A stretch of 42,885 nt of DNA from Arcticibacterium sp047623945 (GTDB lineage Bacteria; Bacteroidota; Bacteroidia; Cytophagales; Spirosomataceae): NCBI GenBank assembly GCA_047623945.1, contig JBLHOT010000026.1:1-42885 (forward strand), written 5' to 3'. Positions 33,315-41,841 of the stretch are shown piece by piece; position 1 is the first letter of the stretch, and every line of letters begins with the position of its first letter. The position numbers and the translations under genes are program-made. The notes under the pieces were generated by a model. That model was not told the origin of the DNA. It saw nothing but the letters and a program-made list of their open reading frames with translations, and did not search any database.

Positions 33315-34124
33315 ATGAGTAAAATCCGTATTCTCTATATCACTAGTGAGATTGACCCTTTTTTAGAACTTTCGAAAATAGCCACACTTACAAAGAAGTT
33401 GCCTCAGGAAATGCAGGAGAGGGGCATGGAGATCAGAATACTGATGCCACGCTTTGGAACCATAAATGAGCGTAAGAATAGACTTCATGAAGTAGTAAGA
33501 TTATCAGGAATAAACATCACCATTGGTGACGAAGAAAAGCCCTTAATTATTAAGGTAGCTTCTATTCCTTCTGCCAAGCTTCAAGTTTACTTCTTGGACA
33601 ACGAGGACTATTTCCATAGAAAAACTGTTTTTACAGATAAAAAAGGAGCTTTCTACGACGATAATGACGAGCGGGCTATATTCTTCTGTAAAGGAGCTTT
33701 AGAGACTGTTAAGAAGCTAGGATGGTCTCCTGATGTAGTACACTGCACGGACTGGATGACAGCCTTAGTACCTCTATATTTAAAGACGACATACAAAAAT
33801 GATCCAATCTTTAAGAATACAAAGTCCATTTTCACCGTTTACAATAATGTATTCGACCATAAGTTCACTACGGACATGATTCCAAAGGCTAAGATGTTAG
33901 ATATATCTGACGAAAACTTGGCCAACTTAAGATCAAGAGATTTTAGTGGATTCATTAAACTAGGTTGCCAGTACGCAGATGTGGTGGTTAAGGCTAATGA
34001 AAACCTTGACGCCAATGTAGATAAGATTGTAAACGAAACGGCGGAAAAGCAAATTGAAGCTTTGATTGGAGATGAAAATGTCACTGAAACTTTTTTCAAA
34101 TTATACACAGAATTGGCGGAGTAA
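33315..34124 (+). CDS. GT5-like (glycogen/starch synthase N-terminal domain) protein, probably not a normal synthase
   Basis: The 269-residue protein matches only the N-terminal domain of glycogen/starch synthases: ITSEIDPFLELSK at the start, EIRILMPRFG, then DVVHCTDWMTALVPLYLK at ~residue 141 and FTVYNN. The C-terminal nucleotide-sugar-binding half is absent. The conserved KTGGL that binds the ADP-glucose is replaced by LSKIA. I infer a non-catalytic or altered role. It is the first gene of a tight operon with the DUF4270 gene four bases downstream, an order I recall as conserved in this phylum. Confidence 0.85.
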   Translation: MSKIRILYITSEIDPFLELSKIATLTKKLPQEMQERGMEIRILMPRFGTINERKNRLHEVVRLSGINITIGDEEKPLIIKVASIPSAKLQVYFLDNEDYFHRKTVFTDKKGAFYDDNDERAIFFCKGALETVKKLGWSPDVVHCTDWMTALVPLYLKTTYKNDPIFKNTKSIFTVYNNVFDHKFTTDMIPKAKMLDISDENLANLRSRDFSGFIKLGCQYADVVVKANENLDANVDKIVNETAEKQIEALIGDENVTETFFKLYTELAE

Positions 34125-34128
34125 TTTT

Positions 34129-35496
34129 ATGCTAAATAAGATCGAATTATTGCGGAACTCAGTACTTGTACTGGCTTCCGCTTTCTTTTTTTCATGTGAA
34201 GATCCAACTGATATTGGTTATCCTGGAACAGGAACCGGCCAAAATCAAACGTTTTTCACCGACACGCTCTCGCTATCCACGAGTACTTACCTCATGGACT
34301 CGGCTATAACCTCGAATCAGAATCTAGCCCTTGTGGGTTCGTTTACCGATCCTGTTTTTGGTAGAATGTCTTCCGTGGCTTATTTGCAGCCCACTTTAAG
34401 CACAGCAACTAATCCTGTTAATTTCCAGCAGGAAGTAACGCAGTTCGTCTTGAATTCTACCACAATCATTGACTCTGTCGCTGTAAGAGTCATTAATAAT
34501 GACCTACGCTTTTATGGCGACACACTTCCAGATCTCACTTTAGAAGTCAATAGGCTTTTAACAGCTCTTGGAACAGGACAAAATTATAATTATGACCAAG
34601 AAGTACCTTTTAACTCTGATGTATTGGCTTCAAGAACTTTGAGAAGGTCCGATATGGTTACAAACGAAGGTGATTCTTTATTTTATGTCAGAATTAAACT
34701 GCCAGATAGTATTGCAGAAGAGCTAACGGCACTTGCCAATGGTGATGAGTCCATGGATCAGGAAAAATTCATTGCCGCATTCCCTGGTTTCAGGCTGTCG
34801 GCTAAAGCCAATAGTGGAGAATCCATGGTCGCCTTCAATTTAGGTTCTGTTTCAAACGGGAACTTCTCAGATTTGACCATCTATTACCACGAACCTGGTG
34901 CTACCTTCTCTAGTGGTTATCAGTTTGAATTTACAGCTGGTAGGTTTAACCAAATAACAACAGACAGATCTTCCACAGCTTTTGCGGCTTTAAATAGTAA
35001 AACACAAAGTTTATCAAGCAAGAATACAGATGGACGTGTTTACGTGCAGGCAGGAAATGGTACCGCGGCTAGAATAACATTTCCCGGCCTTGGTCTTTTG
35101 AAAAATCCGCTAGTGGGTAGAGCTAACTTAGTTTTCAAGGCAGATACAAATACCTTTACAAGTGGTATACCTCTTTCGTCGTACATAACTCTGGTTAATT
35201 TAAATAATAATCAGACCGTGGCTCGAGTAAACTCAGATTACAGCTATGTGAATTATAATGCTAATGCCACTACGGGCATACTTAGCACCTACGTAGATAG
35301 TACTAATTCATTCACAGCCGATATCACACCCTATTTACAATCCATTACTTCACAAAATCTGGCCGACAATGGTGTGGCATTGATAGCGGGAGTTCCAAGT
35401 GGAGCCCAAACTGGTGGTGCTTTAGCTTATAATGGTAACATTAACCGTATAGTGCTTAAAGATTTCAAACTAGAAATTTACTATACAGAAAAATAG
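34129..35496 (+). CDS. DUF4270 outer membrane lipoprotein
   Basis: From the ATG at 34129 the protein has 455 residues, starting with a lipoprotein signal peptide whose cysteine is at residue ~22 (FFSCED). An earlier in-frame ATG at 34066 lies inside the upstream gene and would destroy this signal. The remainder is beta-rich with repeated asparagine and threonine patches, as in DUF4270, a family found in Bacteroidota. Function is unknown; it is probably exposed at the outer membrane. It sits between the GT5-like gene and glmS, and a hairpin terminator follows. Confidence 0.85.
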   Translation: MLNKIELLRNSVLVLASAFFFSCEDPTDIGYPGTGTGQNQTFFTDTLSLSTSTYLMDSAITSNQNLALVGSFTDPVFGRMSSVAYLQPTLSTATNPVNFQQEVTQFVLNSTTIIDSVAVRVINNDLRFYGDTLPDLTLEVNRLLTALGTGQNYNYDQEVPFNSDVLASRTLRRSDMVTNEGDSLFYVRIKLPDSIAEELTALANGDESMDQEKFIAAFPGFRLSAKANSGESMVAFNLGSVSNGNFSDLTIYYHEPGATFSSGYQFEFTAGRFNQITTDRSSTAFAALNSKTQSLSSKNTDGRVYVQAGNGTAARITFPGLGLLKNPLVGRANLVFKADTNTFTSGIPLSSYITLVNLNNNQTVARVNSDYSYVNYNANATTGILSTYVDSTNSFTADITPYLQSITSQNLADNGVALIAGVPSGAQTGGALAYNGNINRIVLKDFKLEIYYTEK

Positions 35497-35512
35497 AATA
35501 TTACATTTTGGA

Positions 35513-35552
35513 GAATCCATACAGCCATGGCAGTATGGATTCTTTATTTTTG
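35513..35552 (+). terminator. Terminator hairpin with an adjacent glmS -7 element
   Basis: GAATCCATAC (35513-35522) pairs perfectly with GTATGGATTC (35533-35542), and the loop itself contains GCCATGGC. The following T-rich sequence reads TATTTTTG at 35545-35552, which is also a TAnnTTTG -7 element 28 bases before glmS. No -33 element is seen at the proper distance. Confidence 0.75.
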
Positions 35553-35580
35553 TCGGAAATTTAATTTATCCTCCCCTAAT

Positions 35581-37419
35581 ATGTGCGGAATCGTAGCTTA
35601 CGTAGGACACAGAGAAGCAGCCCCATTAATCATCAAAGGCCTTAAAAGATTAGAATATAGAGGCTATGACAGCTCAGGAATATCTCTCCTAAACGGGGAT
35701 GGGCTGAAAGTATATAAGAAAAAAGGGAAAGTAGCCGACCTGCAGGCTGAAATTAAGGATATAGAATTGCATGCCACAATAGGAATAGGACATACCAGAT
35801 GGGCAACGCACGGTGAGCCAAACGATGTGAATGCTCATCCGCATTTCTCTCAAAGTAAAAGCTTGGCCATTATCCACAATGGTATTATTGAAAACTATGC
35901 CTCTCTCAAAAAGTCTTTAGTTAACAAGGGCTACACTTTTGAAAGTGAGACAGACACGGAAGTCCTCATTAATTTCATTGAGGATGTTAAAACACAGAAA
36001 GGTTGTGATACGGAAGAGGCCGTAAGGTTAGCACTTTTAGAGGTAGTGGGAGCTTATGCTATTGTAGTTATTGATAAAGATAAACCAGAACAACTCATAG
36101 CCGCCAGAAAAGGAAGCCCACTCGTTATTGGAGTAGGAAAAGATGAATTCTTTTTTGCCTCTGATGCTACGCCAATTATTGAGTTCACTAAAGAAGTGGT
36201 CTATTTGGACGACTATGAAATAGCTGTTGTGGACAAAGGAGAATTGTCTGTTAAGAGTTTGGAGAATGTCAAAAAAGGGGCTTTCATTCAAACCGTGGAA
36301 TTAGAACTTGAATCCATTGAAAAAGGCGGTTTTGAGCATTTTATGCTTAAAGAAATTTTTGAGCAACCAAAATCAATTGCCGACTGTATGCGGGGGAGAC
36401 TAAATGTCTCTACTTCTCATATTCAGCTCGGTGGTTTAATAGATCATTTAGAGAATCTTTCTAAAGCCAAAAGAATTGTATTTGTAGCCTGTGGTACCTC
36501 CTGGCATGCGGGACTGGTAGGTGAATACCTATTTGAAGAATTGGCTCGTATTAATGTGGAAGTGGAATACGCTTCTGAGTTTCGATACAGAAACCCAATC
36601 ATTAGAGAAGGGGACTTTGTTATTGCCATATCTCAATCTGGTGAAACTGCCGATACCATGGCTGCCCTAGAACTGGCTAAGCAACGTGGGGCTACTATAC
36701 TTGGTATCTGTAATGTAGTTGGATCTTCCATTTCCAGATTTACGGATGCCGGAGTTTATACCCATGCTGGGCCAGAAATAGGTGTAGCTAGTACCAAAGC
36801 ATTTACAGCCCAGGTGACTGTTTTATCCATGATAGCGATAGCTACTGCCAGGCAAAAAGGAACCATTACAGACGAGCTTTACAGAAGATTACTTTCAGAA
36901 CTCGCTGCTATTCCGGCTAAAATAGAGGACATTTTAGCCAAGGCAGATGAAATTAAGGATATTTCAAAGCTATTTACGTTTGCTCAAAATTTCATTTTCT
37001 TAGGAAGAGGATTAAATTTCCCAGTAGCCCTAGAAGGTGCCCTCAAACTAAAAGAAATATCTTATATACATGCAGAGGGTTATCCTGCCGCAGAGATGAA
37101 GCATGGGCCTATTGCTTTGATTGACGAAGATATGCCTGTGGTATTCTTAGCTATTAAAGATAGTTCTTACGAAAAAGTTGTTTCTAACATTCAGGAGGTT
37201 AAAGCTCGAAAAGGGAGAGTAATTGCCATTATAAATGAAGGTGATGAAGCCCTAAAAGAAATGGTAGATTTTGCCATCTCTATTCCTACTTGCCATGAAA
37301 TAGTTTCTCCACTTCTAACTTCTATTCCTTTACAATTACTCTCGTATTATATCGCAGTTTTAAGAGGTAGAAATGTGGATCAGCCAAGGAATCTTGCCAA
37401 ATCTGTTACTGTAGAGTAA
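35581..37419 (+). CDS. glmS: Glutamine--fructose-6-phosphate aminotransferase (isomerizing)
   Basis: The 612-residue enzyme begins MCGIVAYVGHREAAP, where Cys2 becomes the N-terminal nucleophile after removal of Met. An upstream ATG at 35527 would block this and is rejected. An N-terminal glutaminase domain (HTRWATHG, HNGIIENY) is followed by two SIS sugar-isomerase domains (SQSGETADTM and ALKLKEISYIHAEG). It ends in QPRNLAKSVTVE, as GlmS does. It makes glucosamine-6-phosphate for peptidoglycan and LPS. It precedes panC by 11 bases. Confidence 0.97.
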   Translation: MCGIVAYVGHREAAPLIIKGLKRLEYRGYDSSGISLLNGDGLKVYKKKGKVADLQAEIKDIELHATIGIGHTRWATHGEPNDVNAHPHFSQSKSLAIIHNGIIENYASLKKSLVNKGYTFESETDTEVLINFIEDVKTQKGCDTEEAVRLALLEVVGAYAIVVIDKDKPEQLIAARKGSPLVIGVGKDEFFFASDATPIIEFTKEVVYLDDYEIAVVDKGELSVKSLENVKKGAFIQTVELELESIEKGGFEHFMLKEIFEQPKSIADCMRGRLNVSTSHIQLGGLIDHLENLSKAKRIVFVACGTSWHAGLVGEYLFEELARINVEVEYASEFRYRNPIIREGDFVIAISQSGETADTMAALELAKQRGATILGICNVVGSSISRFTDAGVYTHAGPEIGVASTKAFTAQVTVLSMIAIATARQKGTITDELYRRLLSELAAIPAKIEDILAKADEIKDISKLFTFAQNFIFLGRGLNFPVALEGALKLKEISYIHAEGYPAAEMKHGPIALIDEDMPVVFLAIKDSSYEKVVSNIQEVKARKGRVIAIINEGDEALKEMVDFAISIPTCHEIVSPLLTSIPLQLLSYYIAVLRGRNVDQPRNLAKSVTVE

Positions 37420-37430
37420 TAAAAAACATC

Positions 37431-38273
37431 ATGAAAGTCTTCCATACTATTTCTGAAACGAGGGATTTCCTTAAAGCAAAAAGAAGAGAAGGTTTAAGTA
37501 TCGGTTTTGTACCTACCATGGGTGCCTTACATGAAGGCCATGTTTCTTTAATTTATAGAGCAAGACGGGAAAACGATATCGTACTGTGTAGCATTTTTGT
37601 TAATCCTACGCAATTTGGCAATCCAGAAGATTTAAAAATTTATCCGCGTAGCTTGGAAACGGATGCTACCCTGCTTGAAAAAGCTGATTGTGATGTTATT
37701 TTTGCCCCATCTTCAGAGGAGATGTACGTCTCTTTGCCTGAACTTAAACTGGACTTCGGGAATTTAGAACATGTAATGGAGGGCAGATTTAGACCCGGCC
37801 ATTTTAACGGTGTGGGCACTGTAGTGTCAAAACTCTTCCATATCGTAAATCCTCACAGAGCCTATTTTGGTCTGAAAGATTTACAGCAAGTAGCTGTATT
37901 AAATAGACTTGTAAAGGACTTAAGCTTTGACTTAGAGCTTATCCCCTGCCCTATTGTCCGAGAAAAGGATGGATTGGCCATGTCTTCTAGAAACACCAGA
38001 CTAAGTCCAAAAGCTAGAGGTTTAGCCTCTCAAATCAACAAATCACTCCAAGTAGCTAAGAAAGCACTTGAAGAAGGTTTGACTGCTGAAGCTAGTAAAG
38101 AAAAGGTAGCTGAGCATTTTAAAAGCTTCCCAGAGTTTGAATTAGAATACCTTGAAATTTCTGACTTCGAGAATTTAGAGCCTCTTTCTGCCAAAAACAG
38201 TAGTGGTAAAACTGCCATCTGTATTGCTTCGTATTTAGATAATGTCAGACTAATAGATAACATAGTATTCTAA
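37431..38273 (+). CDS. panC: Pantothenate synthetase
   Basis: The 280-residue enzyme joins pantoate and beta-alanine using ATP. Signatures are GFVPTMGALHEGHVSL with the HxGH motif near residue 35, SIFVNPTQF, RFRPGHFNGVGTVV, AYFGLKDLQQ and REKDGLAMSSRN, the last being the KMSKS-like loop. Length is normal. It starts 11 bases after glmS and is followed six bases later by ytxJ, so the three are probably one transcript. Confidence 0.97.
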   Translation: MKVFHTISETRDFLKAKRREGLSIGFVPTMGALHEGHVSLIYRARRENDIVLCSIFVNPTQFGNPEDLKIYPRSLETDATLLEKADCDVIFAPSSEEMYVSLPELKLDFGNLEHVMEGRFRPGHFNGVGTVVSKLFHIVNPHRAYFGLKDLQQVAVLNRLVKDLSFDLELIPCPIVREKDGLAMSSRNTRLSPKARGLASQINKSLQVAKKALEEGLTAEASKEKVAEHFKSFPEFELEYLEISDFENLEPLSAKNSSGKTAICIASYLDNVRLIDNIVF

Positions 38274-38279
38274 ACAATT

Positions 38280-38681
38280 ATGGGCTTACTGAAACTTTTG
38301 AACTCAATTTCGCTGTTTTCAAATCCAAACTCTAAGAAGAATCGAATGAACTGGAATAAACTTAATGCTGCCGAGCAGCTAGAGGAAATAAAAAAAGAAT
38401 CTAAGGAAAGACCTGTAATGATTTTCAAGCACAGTACTACTTGCCCTATCAGCACTACGTCTTTGTCTAGAATGGAGCGAAACTGGAAGGATGAAGACAG
38501 CAAAAACATTAAGGCCTACTATGTTGACCTTTTAAGTAACAGAGGTCTGTCAGCCGAAATAGCCAGTACTTTTGCTGTAGAACATCAGTCTCCCCAAGTT
38601 ATAGTTATCAAAGATGGCAAGAGCATCTACGATGAATCACACTTTGGCATTTCTTTTAAAGACGTTGTAAAAAGTGTTTAG
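38280..38681 (+). CDS. ytxJ: Bacillithiol system redox-active protein YtxJ
   Basis: The 133-residue thioredoxin-fold protein has the signature FKHSTTCPISTTSL near residue 55, where a single active-site cysteine is followed by P-I-S. The cis-proline strand QSPQVIVIKDG matches the YtxJ family. YtxJ proteins are thought to reduce bacillithiolated proteins, implying that the organism uses bacillithiol. An internal ATG would start at MNWNKLN, but the longer N-terminus (MGLLKLL) resembles family members. It overlaps the convergent phosphopantetheinyl transferase gene by four bases. Confidence 0.88.
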   Translation: MGLLKLLNSISLFSNPNSKKNRMNWNKLNAAEQLEEIKKESKERPVMIFKHSTTCPISTTSLSRMERNWKDEDSKNIKAYYVDLLSNRGLSAEIASTFAVEHQSPQVIVIKDGKSIYDESHFGISFKDVVKSV

Positions 38682-39301
38682 ACTACCCAAACTAAGATAT
38701 AGACTCCAATCTTCTCCGACTTTATAAGGTGGACTTTCTGATAATCAGGCATAATTATCTCTCCTAAAAGCCCGGATAGGGTCTTATGAATTTTAAGATT
38801 TTCTCTAAAATCTGTACCTCTTTTTCCGTACAACTTATAGAGAGCTTCTTTGGCAGACCAATAAATAGACATATTTTCTAAGTTTTGATCAATGTCATTT
38901 ATTTCTTGCTCTGAGTAGAGTCTCGGCATTATTTTCCACATTTTTTCCTGTGGTTTTTCAATGTCAATACCCACTAGGTTATTTGGATGCATAATAACAG
39001 CCATATAATCTCGGGAATGGGTAATAGACATTTGCCAAGAAGAATCTACCAAATAAGGTTTGCCGTGCTGGTCCTTTTTGATTCCTAAAAATGGAACATT
39101 TAGTTGTTTGGCTAAGTATCTAATGGCTACCCTACTAGCTAAAAATTCTTTCTTTTTGGGTGCTAGGCTTACTTCTTCTAACTCGGCCTCTGTCAATACA
39201 CTAGAAGGAAGGATTGCTAACAATTCAGTCTCTGTCTCAATTGCCTCCCAAACCAGCAAATGAGCTCCACTTTCACATTCCTTTTGAAACCGAACAGGCA
39301 T
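38678..39301 (-). CDS. 4'-phosphopantetheinyl transferase (Sfp-type superfamily)
   Basis: The 207-residue protein shows VGIDIEKP near residue 105 and SAKEALYKLYGKRG near residue 150, which carry the Mg2+- and CoA-binding residues of the superfamily. It moves a phosphopantetheine arm from CoA to a carrier protein. Length and the WSAKEA motif point to the Sfp-like rather than the AcpS type. No polyketide or non-ribosomal peptide genes are nearby, so the target, possibly the fatty-acid carrier protein, is unknown. It is divergent from the WD40 gene with only 35 bases between starts. Confidence 0.93.
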   Translation of the reverse strand: MPVRFQKECESGAHLLVWEAIETETELLAILPSSVLTEAELEEVSLAPKKKEFLASRVAIRYLAKQLNVPFLGIKKDQHGKPYLVDSSWQMSITHSRDYMAVIMHPNNLVGIDIEKPQEKMWKIMPRLYSEQEINDIDQNLENMSIYWSAKEALYKLYGKRGTDFRENLKIHKTLSGLLGEIIMPDYQKVHLIKSEKIGVYILVWVV

Positions 39302-39313
39302 AATCTATCTTTG
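39284..39313 (+). promoter_or_regulatory. Promoter of the WD40 gene
   Basis: TTG at 39284-39286, a 19-base spacer and TATCTTTG at 39306-39313 match the consensus. The promoter overlaps the start codon of the divergent phosphopantetheinyl transferase gene. Confidence 0.65.
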
Positions 39314-39336
39314 AAAACCAAATATCTCTCTTTCCA

Positions 39337-40242
39337 ATGAAATACCAAGCCGAGAAACTAGAATCCTACACGGGTCACAAAGATTGTGTCTATAATGTGG
39401 TGGGGCATATTGAGCCCCATAAGTTTATTTCAGCTGCCGGAGATGGTCTCTTAGTGGAATGGGATGCTACAAAATCTGACTTAGGTAAGCCTCTAGCTCA
39501 AATGAAGCATTCTATCTACGCCATGCATATTGAAACTGCAAAAAAAAGGCTTTGGGCAGCAGAAAACTTTGCTGGGCTTCATGTGATTGACCTTGAAACC
39601 AAAAAGGAAGTGGCCTCCATTGCTTTAAACAAGACGTCTGTTTTTGATATCAAATCATACCAAGACACGATTTTTGTTGGAGGAAAAGATGGTGTTATTA
39701 CTGTTATCGATAGCAACGAAATGGCTTTTAGGAAACACATTAAATCTTCTGCAAAAAGTGTTAGAGCATTGGCTATAAATCCTATAGACAGAGAGTTGGC
39801 AGCAGCATATTCTGATCATACCATTCGTATTTTTGACATCCAAACTTTGGAACTAAAAAAGCAAATTAATGCTCACCGAAACTCGGTTTTCACACTGAGA
39901 TACTCGCCAAACTTTGAGACGCTTATCAGTGGGTCTAGAGACGCTCATTTAAAAATTTGGAATGTGCATCATAACTATGATATGCAAGAGCAGATAGTGG
40001 CACACATGTTTACCATAAATCACATAGATTTCAATCCTTCGGGGACCCTTATGGCCACATGCAGCATGGACAAATCCATAAAACTCTGGGATGCGGCCAC
40101 TTTTAAGCTTTTGAAAGTAATAGACAGAGCTAGGCATGCAGGTCATGCTACCTCTGTAAATAAACTTCACTGGCTCAGCGATGACAAATTTGTTTCTGCT
40201 AGTGATGATAGAAGTTTATCTTTATGGAGAATTAGTCAATAA
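39337..40242 (+). CDS. WD40 repeat beta-propeller protein
   Basis: The 301-residue protein has six or seven WD40 repeats over its whole length, ending in signatures such as LVEWDA, IRIFDI, LKIWNV, IKLWDA and LSLWRI. There is no signal peptide or enzyme domain, so it is probably a cytoplasmic scaffold. Partners cannot be read from the sequence. The gene has its own promoter. An inverted repeat and the DivIVA-HHH gene follow about 100 bases later. Confidence 0.92.
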   Translation: MKYQAEKLESYTGHKDCVYNVVGHIEPHKFISAAGDGLLVEWDATKSDLGKPLAQMKHSIYAMHIETAKKRLWAAENFAGLHVIDLETKKEVASIALNKTSVFDIKSYQDTIFVGGKDGVITVIDSNEMAFRKHIKSSAKSVRALAINPIDRELAAAYSDHTIRIFDIQTLELKKQINAHRNSVFTLRYSPNFETLISGSRDAHLKIWNVHHNYDMQEQIVAHMFTINHIDFNPSGTLMATCSMDKSIKLWDAATFKLLKVIDRARHAGHATSVNKLHWLSDDKFVSASDDRSLSLWRISQ

Positions 40243-40275
40243 GTACCTTTACACCCCGTTTTAATTAAAAAAACC

Positions 40276-40298
40276 TTGCTAAATTCCTATTTTAGCAA
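40276..40298. repeat. Inverted repeat upstream of the DivIVA-HHH gene
   Basis: TTGCTAAA (40276-40283) and TTTAGCAA (40291-40298) are perfect complements. Read on the minus strand the hairpin is followed by a T run. It lies where the -33 part of the downstream promoter would be, so it could be an operator or a terminator for the opposite strand. Confidence 0.45.
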
Positions 40299-40306
40299 AA
40301 CACGTG

Positions 40307-40314
40307 TAATTTTG
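40307..40314 (+). promoter_or_regulatory. Candidate -7 element of the DivIVA-HHH/folB operon
   Basis: TAATTTTG is a perfect TAnnTTTG, 31 bases before the start. The nearest TTG is 28 bases further upstream, inside the inverted repeat, and is farther than the consensus distance. Confidence 0.4.
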
Positions 40315-40344
40315 CATTCATACGTTTCCTGAAAAAATATTAGA

Positions 40345-41472
40345 ATGAAAATAACTGCTCTAGAGATAAAACAACACGAATTTGAAAAGTCCTTTAGAGG
40401 CTATAATATTGAAGAAGTAGATATATTTTTAAACAATTTGGCTTCCGAATGGGAAAGGACAAGCAATGAATCCAAAATGCTGAGAATGCAGTTGGAAATT
40501 GCTGAGAAAGAGGCAGCCAAGCTTAGAGAAGTGGAAATGTCACTTATCAAAACACTTCAAAATGCAGAAATAACAAGCAATAAAATAACAGAGCAGGCTC
40601 AAAAAGAAGCTGATATAAAAGTGGAGCAGGCTAGCCTAGAGGCTCAAAATATTCTAGCAAACGCTAAAGAAAAGGCAGAAACTATTTTAGTCGACGCTCA
40701 AACAAGTATTACTGAAAGTCAAAAAGAACTCGAGTCCAAAGAACATCTATTAAAAGCTGAAATATCGGAGTTAGAGTCCTATAAAACGGGCATTGTTGAC
40801 CAAATTAGAGCTATTTCTTCTAATGCCATGGCAAGAATAGAAGGTTTAACTCATCAAGAAACCGTTAAAGAGATAAAGCTAAAGGAAGAAGCCATTAACC
40901 TCACAGAAACACAAACGGAGGCTCTTGTGGAGGAGGCTGAAGGCGAAAGTGTTCAAGGGATTGCCTCTTCGGCAAATAACCTCGTGCTGAATGAAACACC
41001 AGAATCTAAAAAGACACAACTTACGGTTATAGAAGGTATTGGCCCAAAAATAGCCGAACTACTTATCGCAAATAATATTACCACATTTAGAGATGTAGCC
41101 ACCACACCGTCTTACCGTATCAAAGAAATCTTAGGCTACGCTGGAAATAGCTATTCCATGCATGACCCAAGTTCTTGGGCAGAGCAAGCCGTATTAGCGG
41201 ACTCTCAAAAATGGGAAGAGTTAGAAGCCTTGAAAGTAAAATTAATCGGAGGCCGGGAAATAACAGAATCTCCTGAAAACGAAGCTCCCAAGGAAACCCA
41301 AGAGCAGGTTACTGAAGAGATGCTGGAGCGTGTTAATAAAGTTAAGGCAGCTTTAAAAAAGGCGATGGTAGAGAAAGAAGGTGGTTCTGCGTTGGAGTCA
41401 GCCCCTAAGGTGAAAACTATCAATGACTTAGCTGCCGAAAAGTCTTCAGGTTCGTTTTTCGACAACTTATAA
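40345..41472 (+). CDS. DivIVA-like coiled-coil protein with a helix-hairpin-helix domain
   Basis: The 375-residue protein begins with a DivIVA-like N-terminus (ITALEIKQHEFEKSFRGYNIEEVDIFLNNL motif region, residues 2-31). A long coiled coil follows (~32-165). Residues ~226-300 form a helix-hairpin-helix-type domain (VIEGIGPKIAELL at 228-240) like those in 5'-nuclease-related and DUF4332 proteins, which bind DNA or proteins. The end is charged and lysine-rich. DivIVA proteins sense membrane curvature at poles and septa, mainly in Firmicutes and Actinobacteria. This fusion could link the division site or pole to DNA, but that is inference. folB starts one base after its stop. Confidence 0.8.
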   Translation: MKITALEIKQHEFEKSFRGYNIEEVDIFLNNLASEWERTSNESKMLRMQLEIAEKEAAKLREVEMSLIKTLQNAEITSNKITEQAQKEADIKVEQASLEAQNILANAKEKAETILVDAQTSITESQKELESKEHLLKAEISELESYKTGIVDQIRAISSNAMARIEGLTHQETVKEIKLKEEAINLTETQTEALVEEAEGESVQGIASSANNLVLNETPESKKTQLTVIEGIGPKIAELLIANNITTFRDVATTPSYRIKEILGYAGNSYSMHDPSSWAEQAVLADSQKWEELEALKVKLIGGREITESPENEAPKETQEQVTEEMLERVNKVKAALKKAMVEKEGGSALESAPKVKTINDLAAEKSSGSFFDNL

Positions 41473-41473
41473 G

Positions 41474-41824
41474 ATGGGCCTAATTTCACTAGAAGGGATG
41501 GAGTTTTTTGCCTATCATGGATACTATGATGAAGAGCAAAAAATTGGAAATAAATATTCCATCGATTTAACCATTGATACCTATCTGGGCAGTGCTGCTA
41601 AATCTGATAGGCTGAAAGATACAATCAATTATGAAGAGCTTTATCAGCTTGTGCTGAAAGTGATGCAAACCAAGCACCGTCTTTTAGAACATGTGGCCTA
41701 TGAAATCATAGAAAAGATAAAAGAAACTTACGCCATCGTAAATAAAGTAACTGTGGGTGTTTCTAAGTACAACCCGCCGATCGGTGGCATTTGCGAGCGG
41801 GCCAAAGTGGTAATCAGTAGTTAA
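41474..41824 (+). CDS. folB: Dihydroneopterin aldolase
   Basis: The 116-residue enzyme of folate synthesis splits dihydroneopterin into hydroxymethyl-dihydropterin and glycolaldehyde. It has the FFAYHGYYDEEQKIGNKY start, DTINYEELYQLV, the RLLEHVAYEI segment with the catalytic-site glutamate, and the C-terminal strand VSKYNPPIGG. Length is normal. It begins one base after the stop of the DivIVA-HHH gene, so translation is coupled, though the functions seem unrelated. Its stop is 17 bases from the stop of the convergent M1 peptidase gene. Confidence 0.95.
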   Translation: MGLISLEGMEFFAYHGYYDEEQKIGNKYSIDLTIDTYLGSAAKSDRLKDTINYEELYQLVLKVMQTKHRLLEHVAYEIIEKIKETYAIVNKVTVGVSKYNPPIGGICERAKVVISS

Positions 41825-41841
41825 ACTTTTCAGAAAAGCCT

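Noticed and set aside
35497..35580. glmS ribozyme in the glmS leader
   Set aside because: The leader is only about 28 bases after the -7 element, which is too short for that ribozyme, which is also not expected in this phylum.
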